From NCBI GenBank assembly GCA_017432075.1, contig JAFRJV010000023.1, forward strand, positions 1-55,556: a stretch of DNA of 55,556 nucleotides, in the 5' to 3' direction. Positions 35,971-44,193 of the stretch are shown here, one piece after another. The notes beneath the pieces are model-generated. The model made no database searches, had not been told where the DNA came from, and worked only from the letters and a program-made list of their open reading frames with translations. The DNA is from Mogibacterium sp. (lineage in GTDB: Bacteria > Bacillota > Clostridia > Peptostreptococcales > Anaerovoracaceae). The number at the start of each line of letters is the position of its first letter. The first letter of the stretch is position 1. Made by a program: the position numbers and the translations under genes.

Positions 35971-36052
35971 TTGCAATTTCATACATTATTCCCGGACAGT
36001 TCCGGTGTTTGGGTGCATAGTTCCGGCTTTTCGCCGTTCTTTAACAATCGCT
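35941..36052. repeat. 112-bp repeat module, copy 2
   Basis: Ungapped partner of 33981-34092, exactly 1960 bases away. Its right end overlaps the stop and last codons of the PP2C gene, which suggests the module is a 3' untranslated region and that copy 1 may be the leftover end of a lost paralogue. Confidence 0.7.
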
Positions 36053-38266
36053 GTCTGTACCCAGCCATTTTATACCCAGCATGGTGAGATCATCGAACTG
36101 CGGAGCATCACCCACAAAGTCGTCCACCCGTTTCTTGACATGCGGAAGCAGCTCATCCGGTGCAGCATCTTCTTTTTCGTTAAGTGCCTGCACCATGCGA
36201 TCTGTACCGAACAATTCCCCGTTTTTATTTGTCGCTTCCGGCACACCATCTGTATAGACAAACAGGCTGTCTCCCGGATTGAGCAGGAATTCGTGCTCCT
36301 TGAAAGATATCCCATCCATAGCAGCAAGCGCCGGCGAGTGTTTGTATATGGCAAGCTCCCATTCTCCGCCGTTGCGGCGTATCGCCGGATGCTCATGCCC
36401 GGCATTGGCCGCCGTGCCCTTTCCGGTGGAGATCTCAATTATCCCCATCCAGGCAGTCACAAAGAATTCTTCCTTGTTTCCGTCGCACAGCTGTTCATTG
36501 ACATAGCTGAAAATCTCAGAAGGTGTCTTGCCAAGCTGGGCAGCGTTCTTGATCAGGGTTTTGGCAATTACCATAAACAGCGCTGCAGGCACGCCCTTGC
36601 CGGATACGTCTGCAATGACAAGCGCCAGATGATCATCATCGACAAGGAAGAAGTCGTAGAAATCGCCCCCTACCTCTTTGGCAGGTGTCATACTCGCAAA
36701 AAGCTCAAACTCATCCAGGTCAGGAAACGCCGGGAAATCGGCCGGGAGCATATCCGCCTGAATACGGGTCGCCACATCCAGTTCTGCTCCGATCCTCTCC
36801 TTTTCTGCGGTGATCTCGGTGATCTCATCAATGTATCGGAGTGTCCTTGCTGACAGCTCATCAAATGTCTCCGCAAGCACCTCGATCTCATCCCCGGTGC
36901 GATAGGTGTCTTCCATTTCAAAGAAAAAGCGCTCTTTCGTCATGTTACCCAAAGCCGCTATCATATGGTTGATAGGACCGGTATGCCTGCGGGACATCAT
37001 CCGAGCCAGGACAGCCGTGGCCCACACTAAAAGAATCATAAGCAGCGATGACATCAGCAGTATCAAAAAATAGCTTTTCCGGTAGTGCGAGAAAGCAGTC
37101 TGAGTGGCATCATCCATTCTGCTGAGCAGGGCATTGGTCGGTGCCTCGAGCTCCTTTTTGCTGATGAACATCATCTCTGTCCAGTTGACGGTATTCATCG
37201 GTGCATATGCGACATAATATTCTTCGCCATCTATCCTTACCGGTTTATATCCGGTTTCACCTTTCAGAGCTGTTCCTACGATCATGGTAAGCTCTGTATT
37301 ACCGGAATCACGGATGTCTCTGGAATAGACGCCATCCATTTTCAGATCGCCTTCTTTTCTCGGCGAATAGATCACCTTTCCGTCGCCGCTGACTATGACG
37401 GAAAAACCGTTTTCTCCATATGTGACCTTTGAAACGATCTCCTGCAATGTATCAAGCTCCATGGCAGTCTCCACCACAGCAGCCAGTTCTCCGTCAATAT
37501 AAATCGGTATGCCGATCTCGAACTCTGCGGTTTTGTTTGTTGCACTGAAGTTGACAGGCGAAAAATATATCTTCTTTGCTTCAACTGCTCCCTTCCAGCA
37601 TGGGCGCGTAGTTGCATCAAAATACACCTCATTGCCGCTCCCATCTATTTTTTGATCGGAACAGTCATCCATCAAAAGCGTGATGCCGTTAGTAAGACTT
37701 ATCCCCATATCCTGTGTATGGTAGTCATTGTCCGCGATCATTTCCTCCATCATAGGTCCAAGACTGGCAAGCTTGCGGATCAGTGCCATGTCCTCGTCTG
37801 AAATATCCGCATCTTCGGATCTTAATAGCTGAAGGGTATATTTGCCTCCGTTCTCTTTTTTAGGAGGATCCACATCATATTCAGAGTATTTCCAAGGTTC
37901 CCTGAGGATCTTCTCAGTCTGGTCTGCAAGGATAACGGCGTCATGCCGAAGCACATTTAGTTCCCAGTCAGTATTATCTGCAGCCTGGATGGCTGTTTGC
38001 GTAAGGTTAACTTCCGTGCTCTTCTCCAGAGAGTCCAGAGACTGCTCCTTGATCATTTTTGCCTGCGAATCACTGTTATCCTGCGCGGTTTTCCACAGCA
38101 ACTGAAGCTGCATCATATCGAGAACGACAAACAGAACCATCGCGTTCGCAATAACAATAAGGCACAGCCTGAATATCTTGCCCCGGAGTCCTTCAGGGAA
38201 TAATTTTTTAAATTTACTGATACGCTTTTCCATTCGGCCGCTCATACAACTCACTGCCTGTTTCAT
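36041..38266 (-). CDS. CACHE-HAMP-PP2C (RsbU/SpoIIE-type) serine phosphatase
   Basis: About 741 residues. An N-terminal membrane helix is followed by an extracellular double-CACHE-like sensor (about residues 60-390), a second helix (LILLMSSLLMILLVWATAVL), a HAMP-like linker, and a C-terminal PP2C domain of the RsbU/SpoIIE type. Metal-binding residues appear in GGDFYDFF, IADVSGKG, ANAGHEHP and VYTDGVPEATN. Such proteins dephosphorylate anti-anti-sigma factors in response to a signal; no partner genes are adjacent. The start is uncertain among several in-frame codons (GTG 38290, ATG 38266, later ATGs). Confidence 0.88.
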   Translation of the reverse strand: MKQAVSCMSGRMEKRISKFKKLFPEGLRGKIFRLCLIVIANAMVLFVVLDMMQLQLLWKTAQDNSDSQAKMIKEQSLDSLEKSTEVNLTQTAIQAADNTDWELNVLRHDAVILADQTEKILREPWKYSEYDVDPPKKENGGKYTLQLLRSEDADISDEDMALIRKLASLGPMMEEMIADNDYHTQDMGISLTNGITLLMDDCSDQKIDGSGNEVYFDATTRPCWKGAVEAKKIYFSPVNFSATNKTAEFEIGIPIYIDGELAAVVETAMELDTLQEIVSKVTYGENGFSVIVSGDGKVIYSPRKEGDLKMDGVYSRDIRDSGNTELTMIVGTALKGETGYKPVRIDGEEYYVAYAPMNTVNWTEMMFISKKELEAPTNALLSRMDDATQTAFSHYRKSYFLILLMSSLLMILLVWATAVLARMMSRRHTGPINHMIAALGNMTKERFFFEMEDTYRTGDEIEVLAETFDELSARTLRYIDEITEITAEKERIGAELDVATRIQADMLPADFPAFPDLDEFELFASMTPAKEVGGDFYDFFLVDDDHLALVIADVSGKGVPAALFMVIAKTLIKNAAQLGKTPSEIFSYVNEQLCDGNKEEFFVTAWMGIIEISTGKGTAANAGHEHPAIRRNGGEWELAIYKHSPALAAMDGISFKEHEFLLNPGDSLFVYTDGVPEATNKNGELFGTDRMVQALNEKEDAAPDELLPHVKKRVDDFVGDAPQFDDLTMLGIKWLGTDSDC

Positions 38267-38288
38267 TAATATTCCAAATATATTTATC

Positions 38289-38301
38289 ACATTTCAAATG
38301 T
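38289..38301. promoter_or_regulatory. Palindrome at the 5' end of the PP2C gene
   Basis: ACATTT-C-AAATGT, a perfect 13-base inverted repeat just upstream of the likely start. It could be an operator; no regulator is suggested by the sequence. Confidence 0.3.
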
Positions 38302-38408
38302 AAACCTATATGATTTATCATGGATAATAATCTTACTTATTGTGTTTGCGGCCCGACTTGAATGCATATTGGTCCTTCCACGGCATACGCATTGCTGTAT
38401 AGCCACAA

Positions 38409-38442
38409 CAAAAAAGGTATCGGAGCATATCGCTCCGATACC
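38409..38442 (-). terminator. Terminator after the NCS2-like permease gene
   Basis: Eleven-pair hairpin GGTATCGGAGC/GCTCCGATACC with a five-base loop; TTTTTT follows on the minus strand and a weaker T-rich run on the plus strand. Confidence 0.85.
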
Positions 38443-38485
38443 TTTACTTTTATAGTTCTTTTAGTTCGCTATTGCATGCCGCATA

Positions 38486-39562
38486 TTACATGCCACCGAG
38501 GAACATCAGCGCGTACTTGAGCGCGATGCCGGATACCATGCCGATGAACGGATCTGAGAAGCTGGTTACGATGATTACACATCCTCCGACTACCGGATCC
38601 TCGGTAAGTGCTGCTGTAGCGTCCTGAGGGAATACCGCGAAAGCTCCGAGCACGAACAGGAAGCCTGAAATGGTCTCTGCAGGAATGTACTTTGCTATCT
38701 TGGTGATCGTTCTTGTCAGGAAGATAGCAGCTACTATGGCCGCAAGCAGGATTCCTGCGAGAATCGGATGAGGTGCAGCAGCGGTACCACTGATGATTGC
38801 CTCTACCGGGCCGCCTCCGAAGAACGCGCTCGCTGAGTCAGCCAGACCTGAGTATACGGTGATCGCATCAACATTTGCCGTCTCTCCGGCTATACCTGCA
38901 GTGATCGTTGCATACGCAATGTTGCCGCCGATCTGCAGCGTACAGACAGCCAGAACGCTCCGTATGATATGCATATTACAGGTCAGTTTGAGCGGTATGA
39001 GTTTCTCCTTGCTCATATCGATCTCGAGCATATTGCCGGCATCACCTGTAACTTTTGCTCTGACCAGATGAGCGACAGTACTCAGTATTACGGATACCGC
39101 GATCGTCCAGATCAGATCATTGGTTGCAAAATAGACTATCAGCGCGGACGCCATGGAAACGGCAGAGACGAATTTGTTCTGCTTGATCATGTCGAATCCC
39201 GCCTTTGCCAGCATGAGGCCGACACCTGCCAGCATGGCGTTCAGGATGCATGGTCCGATGAAGTCCATGGTTTTGGTCAGTACTCCGCAGAAGCCGAGGA
39301 CTGCCATAACGATGCCGCTGTAGAAAATAATGTTCAGTCTTTCATTACGGTCATGGCTGATGGTTCCTGCAAGCACTATACTCTCAGCCTGCAGAGAGAT
39401 CGGAGCGATCTGATGTGTCAGAGCCATTCCGAATCCGCCTACGATGAAGCCCAAAGCCGTCGGAAATGCCGCAAAACCGTATGAAAGCGAAAATACCGCC
39501 ATCGGGATCGCGTTGAACACGACTGCGATGGCTGCGAAAATATCCTTCAGATATAAAGCCAT
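38486..39562 (-). CDS. NCS2-like (xanthine/uracil-type) permease, short
   Basis: A 358-residue polytopic membrane protein with the repeated helical plan of the nucleobase-cation symporter 2 group (AESIVLAGTISHDRN, TVYSGLADSASAFFGGGP, ISGTAAAPHP). Family members are usually 430 residues or more, so this is a short version; the ends are clean and a GGGGGTG ribosome site precedes the start. Likely moves a purine, pyrimidine or related compound; substrate unknown. The upstream region has unusual inverted repeats. Confidence 0.7.
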   Translation of the reverse strand: MALYLKDIFAAIAVVFNAIPMAVFSLSYGFAAFPTALGFIVGGFGMALTHQIAPISLQAESIVLAGTISHDRNERLNIIFYSGIVMAVLGFCGVLTKTMDFIGPCILNAMLAGVGLMLAKAGFDMIKQNKFVSAVSMASALIVYFATNDLIWTIAVSVILSTVAHLVRAKVTGDAGNMLEIDMSKEKLIPLKLTCNMHIIRSVLAVCTLQIGGNIAYATITAGIAGETANVDAITVYSGLADSASAFFGGGPVEAIISGTAAAPHPILAGILLAAIVAAIFLTRTITKIAKYIPAETISGFLFVLGAFAVFPQDATAALTEDPVVGGCVIIVTSFSDPFIGMVSGIALKYALMFLGGM

Positions 39563-39572
39563 ACAACACCCC

Positions 39573-39639
39573 CTTTCCTAAGCGATAGGAAAAATTTATG
39601 TTCTCCTTTATGAACATATTGTAGCACAACTTTTTCCTA
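39573..39639 (-). promoter_or_regulatory. Nested TAGGAAA inverted repeats before the permease gene
   Basis: The word TAGGAAA or its complement occurs three times: a palindrome TTTCCTA-AGCGA-TAGGAAA (39574-39592) and TAGGAAAAA/TTTTTCCTA arms (39586-39594 and 39631-39639). Inside lies ATGTTC/GAACAT (39598-39617). A minus-strand -10 candidate TACAAT (39618-39623) lies in the same interval. No purine riboswitch core was recognised. Confidence 0.45.
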
Positions 39640-39709
39640 ATGGCTCCGAATGATTATATTTTTTGTCTTTCAGCCATGTATCAAAACAGCTCCGCGATAG
39701 CGGAGCTGT

Positions 39710-40567
39710 TTACTTTTGAATGGATCTGTTTCTTTTATTACAGAACCCGACGGATATCGCTTTCGCCGGACATGCTGCCGCACATTTTCCGCAGCGTATA
39801 CACTCTGCAGAGTCCGGTTTTGATACGGGATCGATGTCCATGGGACATATGTCTCCGCACTTGCCGCAGGACACGCATTCTCCACGGTCTATGCGTACAC
39901 GATAAAAGCTCACCTTGTTAAGCAGTCCGTAGATCGCACCCAACGGGCACATGACTTTGCAAAAGAACCTGCAGCAAATTATGCAGCCAAGCAAAGTCAC
40001 TGTCAGAATAGCCACTTTGAGACCGAACAATCCGCCCATCTGGGTCCTGAGTTCCGGATGAGTCAGCAGCATAGGGATGCCGCCTTCCAAGGTCCCTGCC
40101 GGGCAAATGTATTCACAAAAAGCCTGAACGCCAATTCCGAACCTGTCAGTGATGGCTGCCGGTATAAGCAGTACAAAGAGTATAAGCAGCACATACTTTA
40201 TATAAGTCAATGGTTTATAGATGCGCTTTTTAGGCGAAGGAATCTTATGCAAAAGCTCCTGGATAAAACCAAATGGGCATATGAAACCACAGATCGCTCT
40301 TCCGAAAATCACACCCAGCGCAAGAACAAAGCCCAGCGCATAAAAGCCCAGACTGAACTTTGCTGAGCTGCCGACTGCCTGCATCGCTCCGATCGGGCAA
40401 GCAAATCTGGCAGCAGGGCAGGAATAACAGTTGATGCCCGGGTTACAGAAGTTCTTCCAGTTTCCATTGTACAGTCTGCCGCCCCGGAAATTTCCGATAT
40501 AACTGTTTGAGAAACCAAACGCTGCTATCTGTAAGAGTTTACGCCTGATGTCCTGATTGATCTTCAT
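39710..40567 (-). CDS. 4Fe-4S membrane protein, NapH/CcoG-like
   Basis: A 285-residue membrane protein with several helices and many cysteines. CxxxCP motifs occur in the membrane part (CGFICPFG, CKVMCPLG), and two ferredoxin-type clusters in the C-terminus (CVSCGKCGDICPMD and CIRCGKCAAACPAK). This is the plan of NapH/NosR/RdxA-type electron carriers in the cytoplasmic membrane. ATG 40567 follows a GGGG-containing site and lies next to the CXXC peptide gene. Probably passes electrons to or from the neighbouring TlpA-like thioredoxin. Confidence 0.85.
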   Translation of the reverse strand: MKINQDIRRKLLQIAAFGFSNSYIGNFRGGRLYNGNWKNFCNPGINCYSCPAARFACPIGAMQAVGSSAKFSLGFYALGFVLALGVIFGRAICGFICPFGFIQELLHKIPSPKKRIYKPLTYIKYVLLILFVLLIPAAITDRFGIGVQAFCEYICPAGTLEGGIPMLLTHPELRTQMGGLFGLKVAILTVTLLGCIICCRFFCKVMCPLGAIYGLLNKVSFYRVRIDRGECVSCGKCGDICPMDIDPVSKPDSAECIRCGKCAAACPAKAISVGFCNKRNRSIQK

Positions 40568-40571
40568 GCGT

Positions 40572-40718
40572 CTACCCCAATCCGATGCACTCAAGGCAGA
40601 TATTCACCGCTTTTGTGAACACAATAAGCGCTTCTCCGCGCATTACCCCTGCAGCAATCAGAGCTACGGAAACCGCCAGCAGTAATATTGCGATTGTACG
40701 CCTTTTTCCGTTTTCCAA
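40572..40718 (-). CDS. CD1871A-family CXXC-motif membrane peptide
   Basis: A short protein of about 48 residues with one membrane helix followed by the conserved end AVNICLECIGLG. This ending and the position between a TlpA-like gene and a 4Fe-4S membrane protein match the CD1871A family described from Clostridioides. The start is uncertain: TTG 40718 gives the usual length and begins just after the tlpA-like stop, while upstream ATG starts would overlap that gene by about 50 bases. Confidence 0.7.
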   Translation of the reverse strand: MENGKRRTIAILLLAVSVALIAAGVMRGEALIVFTKAVNICLECIGLG

Positions 40719-40722
40719 AACT

Positions 40723-41283
40723 CTATAGACCCGCAAGGTATTCCTCAGCAGCTTTCTTATATCCTTCAACATTTGCACCGACAATAGGTTTTCCTATGAC
40801 GTTGCCGGACTTGTCCAGGATGAAAGTGGTAGGGACCGCATCAACAAAAGCGAAAGTTTCCAGAACGCTTTTGCTGGCCACGACATTCGTGTATTTTACA
40901 CCGGCCTCACTACATATTTTTCTGGCCAAATCTATGTTTTCATACTTCGGTGTATCGATCACTATGCCGATCACCTGTGCATTTTCCGGAAGCTCCCCAG
41001 CCAAAGCCGCCAGATCAGGCATTTCCGATATGCATGGGCCGCAGAAAGTTGCCCATATGTTGAGTACAGTTACATCCTTATCAGCAAAGATCGCCTCTGT
41101 CACTTTATCTCCGTCCAGATCCTCAGATGAAAAATTACCGATATTTCTCCCGGTCTCCATATCCTCAGCCGCATAGTTAGAATCATCTCCTCCGGTTTCT
41201 TCACCTGCAGATGCATCGTTAGTGCATGCAGCCAGCGCCGCACACACCAGGATCGCTATTATCATTGCCAGAATCTTTTTCAA
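40723..41283 (-). CDS. TlpA-like thioredoxin-fold lipoprotein
   Basis: Extracytoplasmic thioredoxin-fold lipoprotein, 186 residues. The signal peptide ends in the lipobox LAAC. The redox motif is WATFCGPC near residue 78, and the cis-proline loop is VPTTFI. TlpA/ResA-type proteins reduce disulphides outside the membrane. The adjacent CXXC peptide and iron-sulphur membrane protein suggest a self-contained redox relay. Confidence 0.9.
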   Translation of the reverse strand: MKKILAMIIAILVCAALAACTNDASAGEETGGDDSNYAAEDMETGRNIGNFSSEDLDGDKVTEAIFADKDVTVLNIWATFCGPCISEMPDLAALAGELPENAQVIGIVIDTPKYENIDLARKICSEAGVKYTNVVASKSVLETFAFVDAVPTTFILDKSGNVIGKPIVGANVEGYKKAAEEYLAGL

Positions 41284-41307
41284 ATCTTTTCTCCTCCGTT
41301 ATATTTA

Positions 41308-41583
41308 CTATAATGCAACACTGACGATTGCCAGTGCATACAATGCTGTTATTGCTGCAGTTGACAGAATATCAAGTATGCCTATTATCTTCAATACCCG
41401 GTCCTCCCCGGCATGCTTTCTCCCGATAAAGAAAAACACAATTCCCAGGAACGACAAAATAACGGTCACTCCTGTCACGCCGCTGACCCAGGCTGCATCG
41501 AAAGACCCAAATATCAGTATGTAAGATATTACTACCGATATGACCGGTATAAGTTTTAGTATCTTTATAAACGTTTTGCTCAT
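41308..41583 (-). CDS. Small membrane protein, 91 residues
   Basis: Three hydrophobic helices (about residues 10-28, 35-55 and 66-90) separated by short loops, with a positively charged IGRKHAGEDR loop. Not recognised. It lies between the tlpA-like gene and the DUF975 gene with short gaps; ribosome site is weak. Confidence 0.6.
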   Translation of the reverse strand: MSKTFIKILKLIPVISVVISYILIFGSFDAAWVSGVTGVTVILSFLGIVFFFIGRKHAGEDRVLKIIGILDILSTAAITALYALAIVSVAL

Positions 41584-41589
41584 GACATG

Positions 41590-42384
41590 TTATTCGGCCT
41601 TGCCTTTGAGAGTCAGATACATTTCAGTCTCTGTGGCTGCCTGATAAGGATTTGTGAATACGATGTTGAGGATACCGACCGTCAGCGCACCTACGAGTCT
41701 CCATCCTATAAAGGAAAGATCGAGCACGAAGGACGCCCACTTGCTTCCGTTCATCATGTTTGCAGACATCGTCCTGGCTTTCTTGCCCGAGATCCCCGGA
41801 TTCTCTGCGATTATGTACGGGACAAGCCTCCAGCAATATGACTTGTAGATGCCCGGAATGATCAGGATCAGAGACCACAGGAAGGTGAATATCTGAGTGC
41901 CGAACATGGCAAACACGATATCCCTGTAGTTGCCTCCGAAACCGAAGCCAACGTTCATACCGTCAACTTTAGTCTCCGGATCTGATGCGTTCTGGATAAA
42001 GAATTTCCTCGCCCCTACATTAAGAGGGTTAAGAACCAGCGCCAGGACCATCAGTCCTACTGTTGAAATAATAAGGATCAGGAATAATACTGCAGTAGAA
42101 GCTACCGCAACAGGAAGGATATTGTGTTGTATATCACCGAGATCAAGATCCTGTCCGTTGACTTCCATTGTGACAGCGTCGTCTCCGGCCTGTGAATCAT
42201 CATATGATTCTACGACCTGATCTTTATTGTTCAGCTGATTTCTGATCGTAACCGATGGTGAAGCCGTAGAGCTGCTTCCCATTCCACCGGCGATCATCAG
42301 GATAAGCGCTGCGATTATGCAGGCAATCTTATTGGCATTGTATGCCGCCTTGCCTTTTGCTTTCAGTTCTTTGCGATCCCACAT
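41590..42384 (-). CDS. DUF975 family membrane protein
   Basis: A 264-residue membrane protein with the DUF975 hallmarks LNVGARKFF, IIPGIYKSYCWRLVPYIIAENPGISGKKA and SFIGWRLVGALTVG. About five membrane helices. Function of the family is unknown; members are common in Firmicutes. A good ribosome site precedes the start, and the D-2-hydroxyacid dehydrogenase gene lies 17 bases upstream. Confidence 0.88.
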   Translation of the reverse strand: MWDRKELKAKGKAAYNANKIACIIAALILMIAGGMGSSSTASPSVTIRNQLNNKDQVVESYDDSQAGDDAVTMEVNGQDLDLGDIQHNILPVAVASTAVLFLILIISTVGLMVLALVLNPLNVGARKFFIQNASDPETKVDGMNVGFGFGGNYRDIVFAMFGTQIFTFLWSLILIIPGIYKSYCWRLVPYIIAENPGISGKKARTMSANMMNGSKWASFVLDLSFIGWRLVGALTVGILNIVFTNPYQAATETEMYLTLKGKAE

Positions 42385-42401
42385 AGTTCATTGCTCCTTT
42401 C

Positions 42402-43379
42402 TCAGTACCCCGCGTTTACATCAATAAGATGCGTCAGTTCCCTGCCCTGCGCATAGCGCCTCAGGTTGTCACAGAAAATATCTACTGTGATGTCTACCGT
42501 TTCAGGCAGACCCATGTCACCCGAGATATGCGGTGTTATAATGCAGTTCCTTGCCGTCCAGAGCGGATGATCTTCCGGCAGTGGTTCCGGATACATTACA
42601 TCCAGCGCCGCGCCGGCTAAACGCCCTTCATTGAGTGCCTCTAAAAGAGCTTCCTGGTCAACGACCGTGCCCCGTCCTACGTTTATGACGAATGTTTTCT
42701 CAGGCAGCAAGTCTATGCGCTCAGCGCTCAGCAGTCCTTCCGTTCCCGGAGTGCCCGGAACACAGAGCACCAGTACATCTATCTGATCATCCTCGCTGCA
42801 TCCGCTCACGACGCTGTCGAAATCATCGATCCTGAACACAGCATCAAAGAAGTCTCTGCTGCTCCCGCTGCGGCTGAATCCTATAACCTTCTTCGCTCCC
42901 AGCGCCTTGAACCTTTTCGCTGCATTCTGTCCCAGATTACCTGTGCCGGCTATCGCGATCACGCTTCCTTTTATCGACCTGATCTTAAGATCTCTGGTCC
43001 AGCCTTTCTCTGCCACGACTTTGAAATATTCCGGCATGCGCCTCATCAGCAGAAGCGTCACCATTATTATGTGCTCGGATATCGCAAGGCCGTATGCCCC
43101 CGAGCTGTTTGTGAGCATGACATCTCCGCGGTCGAATGCTCCGCTCTTCAGAAAGTGTCCGACACCTGCCGAAACGGAGTGGCACCACCTGAGCTGCGGC
43201 ATCTCCCTGATCAGCTCACCTTCATCGCAGTAAGCCACTTCCGCATCGCCTATCTTTCCGGCTGCCTCTTCGCTGTTTTCAAAAAAGCCCATCTCAAAAC
43301 CGCATTCTTCAGCTACGGAGCACATATGATCTTTGTTTGCTTCTGATAAGAAATCACAGATAGCGTAGCATTTCCTCAT
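42402..43379 (-). CDS. D-2-hydroxyacid dehydrogenase family protein
   Basis: A 325-residue NAD-dependent oxidoreductase of the D-isomer 2-hydroxyacid dehydrogenase family. The nucleotide-binding loop is GTGNLGQNA near residue 145. The catalytic Arg lies in INVGRGTVVDQEALLEAL, Glu in YPEPLPEDHPLW and His in ITPHISG. These enzymes interconvert 2-oxo acids and D-2-hydroxy acids. The substrate is not readable. Downstream neighbour is DUF975, upstream DUF4230. Confidence 0.88.
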   Translation of the reverse strand: MRKCYAICDFLSEANKDHMCSVAEECGFEMGFFENSEEAAGKIGDAEVAYCDEGELIREMPQLRWCHSVSAGVGHFLKSGAFDRGDVMLTNSSGAYGLAISEHIIMVTLLLMRRMPEYFKVVAEKGWTRDLKIRSIKGSVIAIAGTGNLGQNAAKRFKALGAKKVIGFSRSGSSRDFFDAVFRIDDFDSVVSGCSEDDQIDVLVLCVPGTPGTEGLLSAERIDLLPEKTFVINVGRGTVVDQEALLEALNEGRLAGAALDVMYPEPLPEDHPLWTARNCIITPHISGDMGLPETVDITVDIFCDNLRRYAQGRELTHLIDVNAGY

Positions 43380-43406
43380 TTCAATACCTCTCCTGCTACC
43401 GGAACT

Positions 43407-44180
43407 CTACTTGAATTCGACTTTCAGCTTGTACTTCGATGACAGGTTCGAGATCACCGGCTGGAAGATCTCCCAGATGGAATGCTCGGCAGCTGTCTTT
43501 GCGTCTTCGATCACGTTTTCTGTCTCAAGCTTCTCGAGCATCCTTGCCTTTGCCTGTGTCTCGACTTCAGCCTGCTGTTCAGGCGTAAGCTTTATGTTCC
43601 CGAACGCAAAGGCTTCCTTCTCGACATCTCCGAACTGAATATTCTCGCTCGGGATGTTTATAGGTTCAAGCTGCGGCTCCGGCACCTTTATGGTGACCGT
43701 TTTAGTCTCCTCGTCGAGCGTTATGTCATCTGCCTTCAGCCCGCTCAGGTCTACAGTATAGACTGCCTTTCCGTTATAAGTAATGAGCTGGTACTTGGAG
43801 AATGCCTTGATGTTGAACAGACCCGTCTGTGTCAGTGTCGCAACGTCTTTGACTTCTCTCGAATAGACCTCGAGCTTCTTCAGCTGCTCCTCATCGCCCA
43901 GCACGGCTTCGGCAAAGTCGGCTGCCTTGTAGCCGAATATCCTGTGATTTATCAGCGTCAGATCACGGTTCTCAACAGCGGTCTCTGTTGTAAACAGAGC
44001 CCTGAAGGCATCCTTTACCGCAAGTCCGTGCATGTATGCCGTAAACAGTGTAAGTATAAGCATGCCGACGATTATGCCCACGATAAACGTACGTATCCTG
44101 GCAAACCAGCCTTTGCGCCGGCCTTTTTTTTCGGCTTTTTTAAGCGCATGCTTCAATTCGTTGTCATTCATCTCAGCCAT
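43407..44180 (-). CDS. DUF4230 domain protein with N-terminal membrane anchor
   Basis: About 257 residues: a basic cytoplasmic N-terminus, one membrane helix (around TFIVGIIVGMLILTLFTAY), then a mostly beta extracytoplasmic domain matching DUF4230. ATG 44180 is chosen because AAGGAGGG lies eight bases before it. Function unknown. The gene follows the Mbeg1-like gene by 13 bases. Confidence 0.75.
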   Translation of the reverse strand: MAEMNDNELKHALKKAEKKGRRKGWFARIRTFIVGIIVGMLILTLFTAYMHGLAVKDAFRALFTTETAVENRDLTLINHRIFGYKAADFAEAVLGDEEQLKKLEVYSREVKDVATLTQTGLFNIKAFSKYQLITYNGKAVYTVDLSGLKADDITLDEETKTVTIKVPEPQLEPINIPSENIQFGDVEKEAFAFGNIKLTPEQQAEVETQAKARMLEKLETENVIEDAKTAAEHSIWEIFQPVISNLSSKYKLKVEFK

Positions 44181-44193
44181 ATCCTGCCCTCCT

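Larger units (their letters stand above)
35549..36040. other. Intergenic stretch with a long hairpin, a palindrome and a repeat copy
   Basis: About 490 bases without a convincing gene. It contains a long imperfect hairpin at 35652-35736, the perfect palindrome AAGTTTATAAATAAACTT (35837-35854), and repeat module copy 2 at its right end. Frames of about 60-70 codons here lack ribosome sites. Confidence 0.5.
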
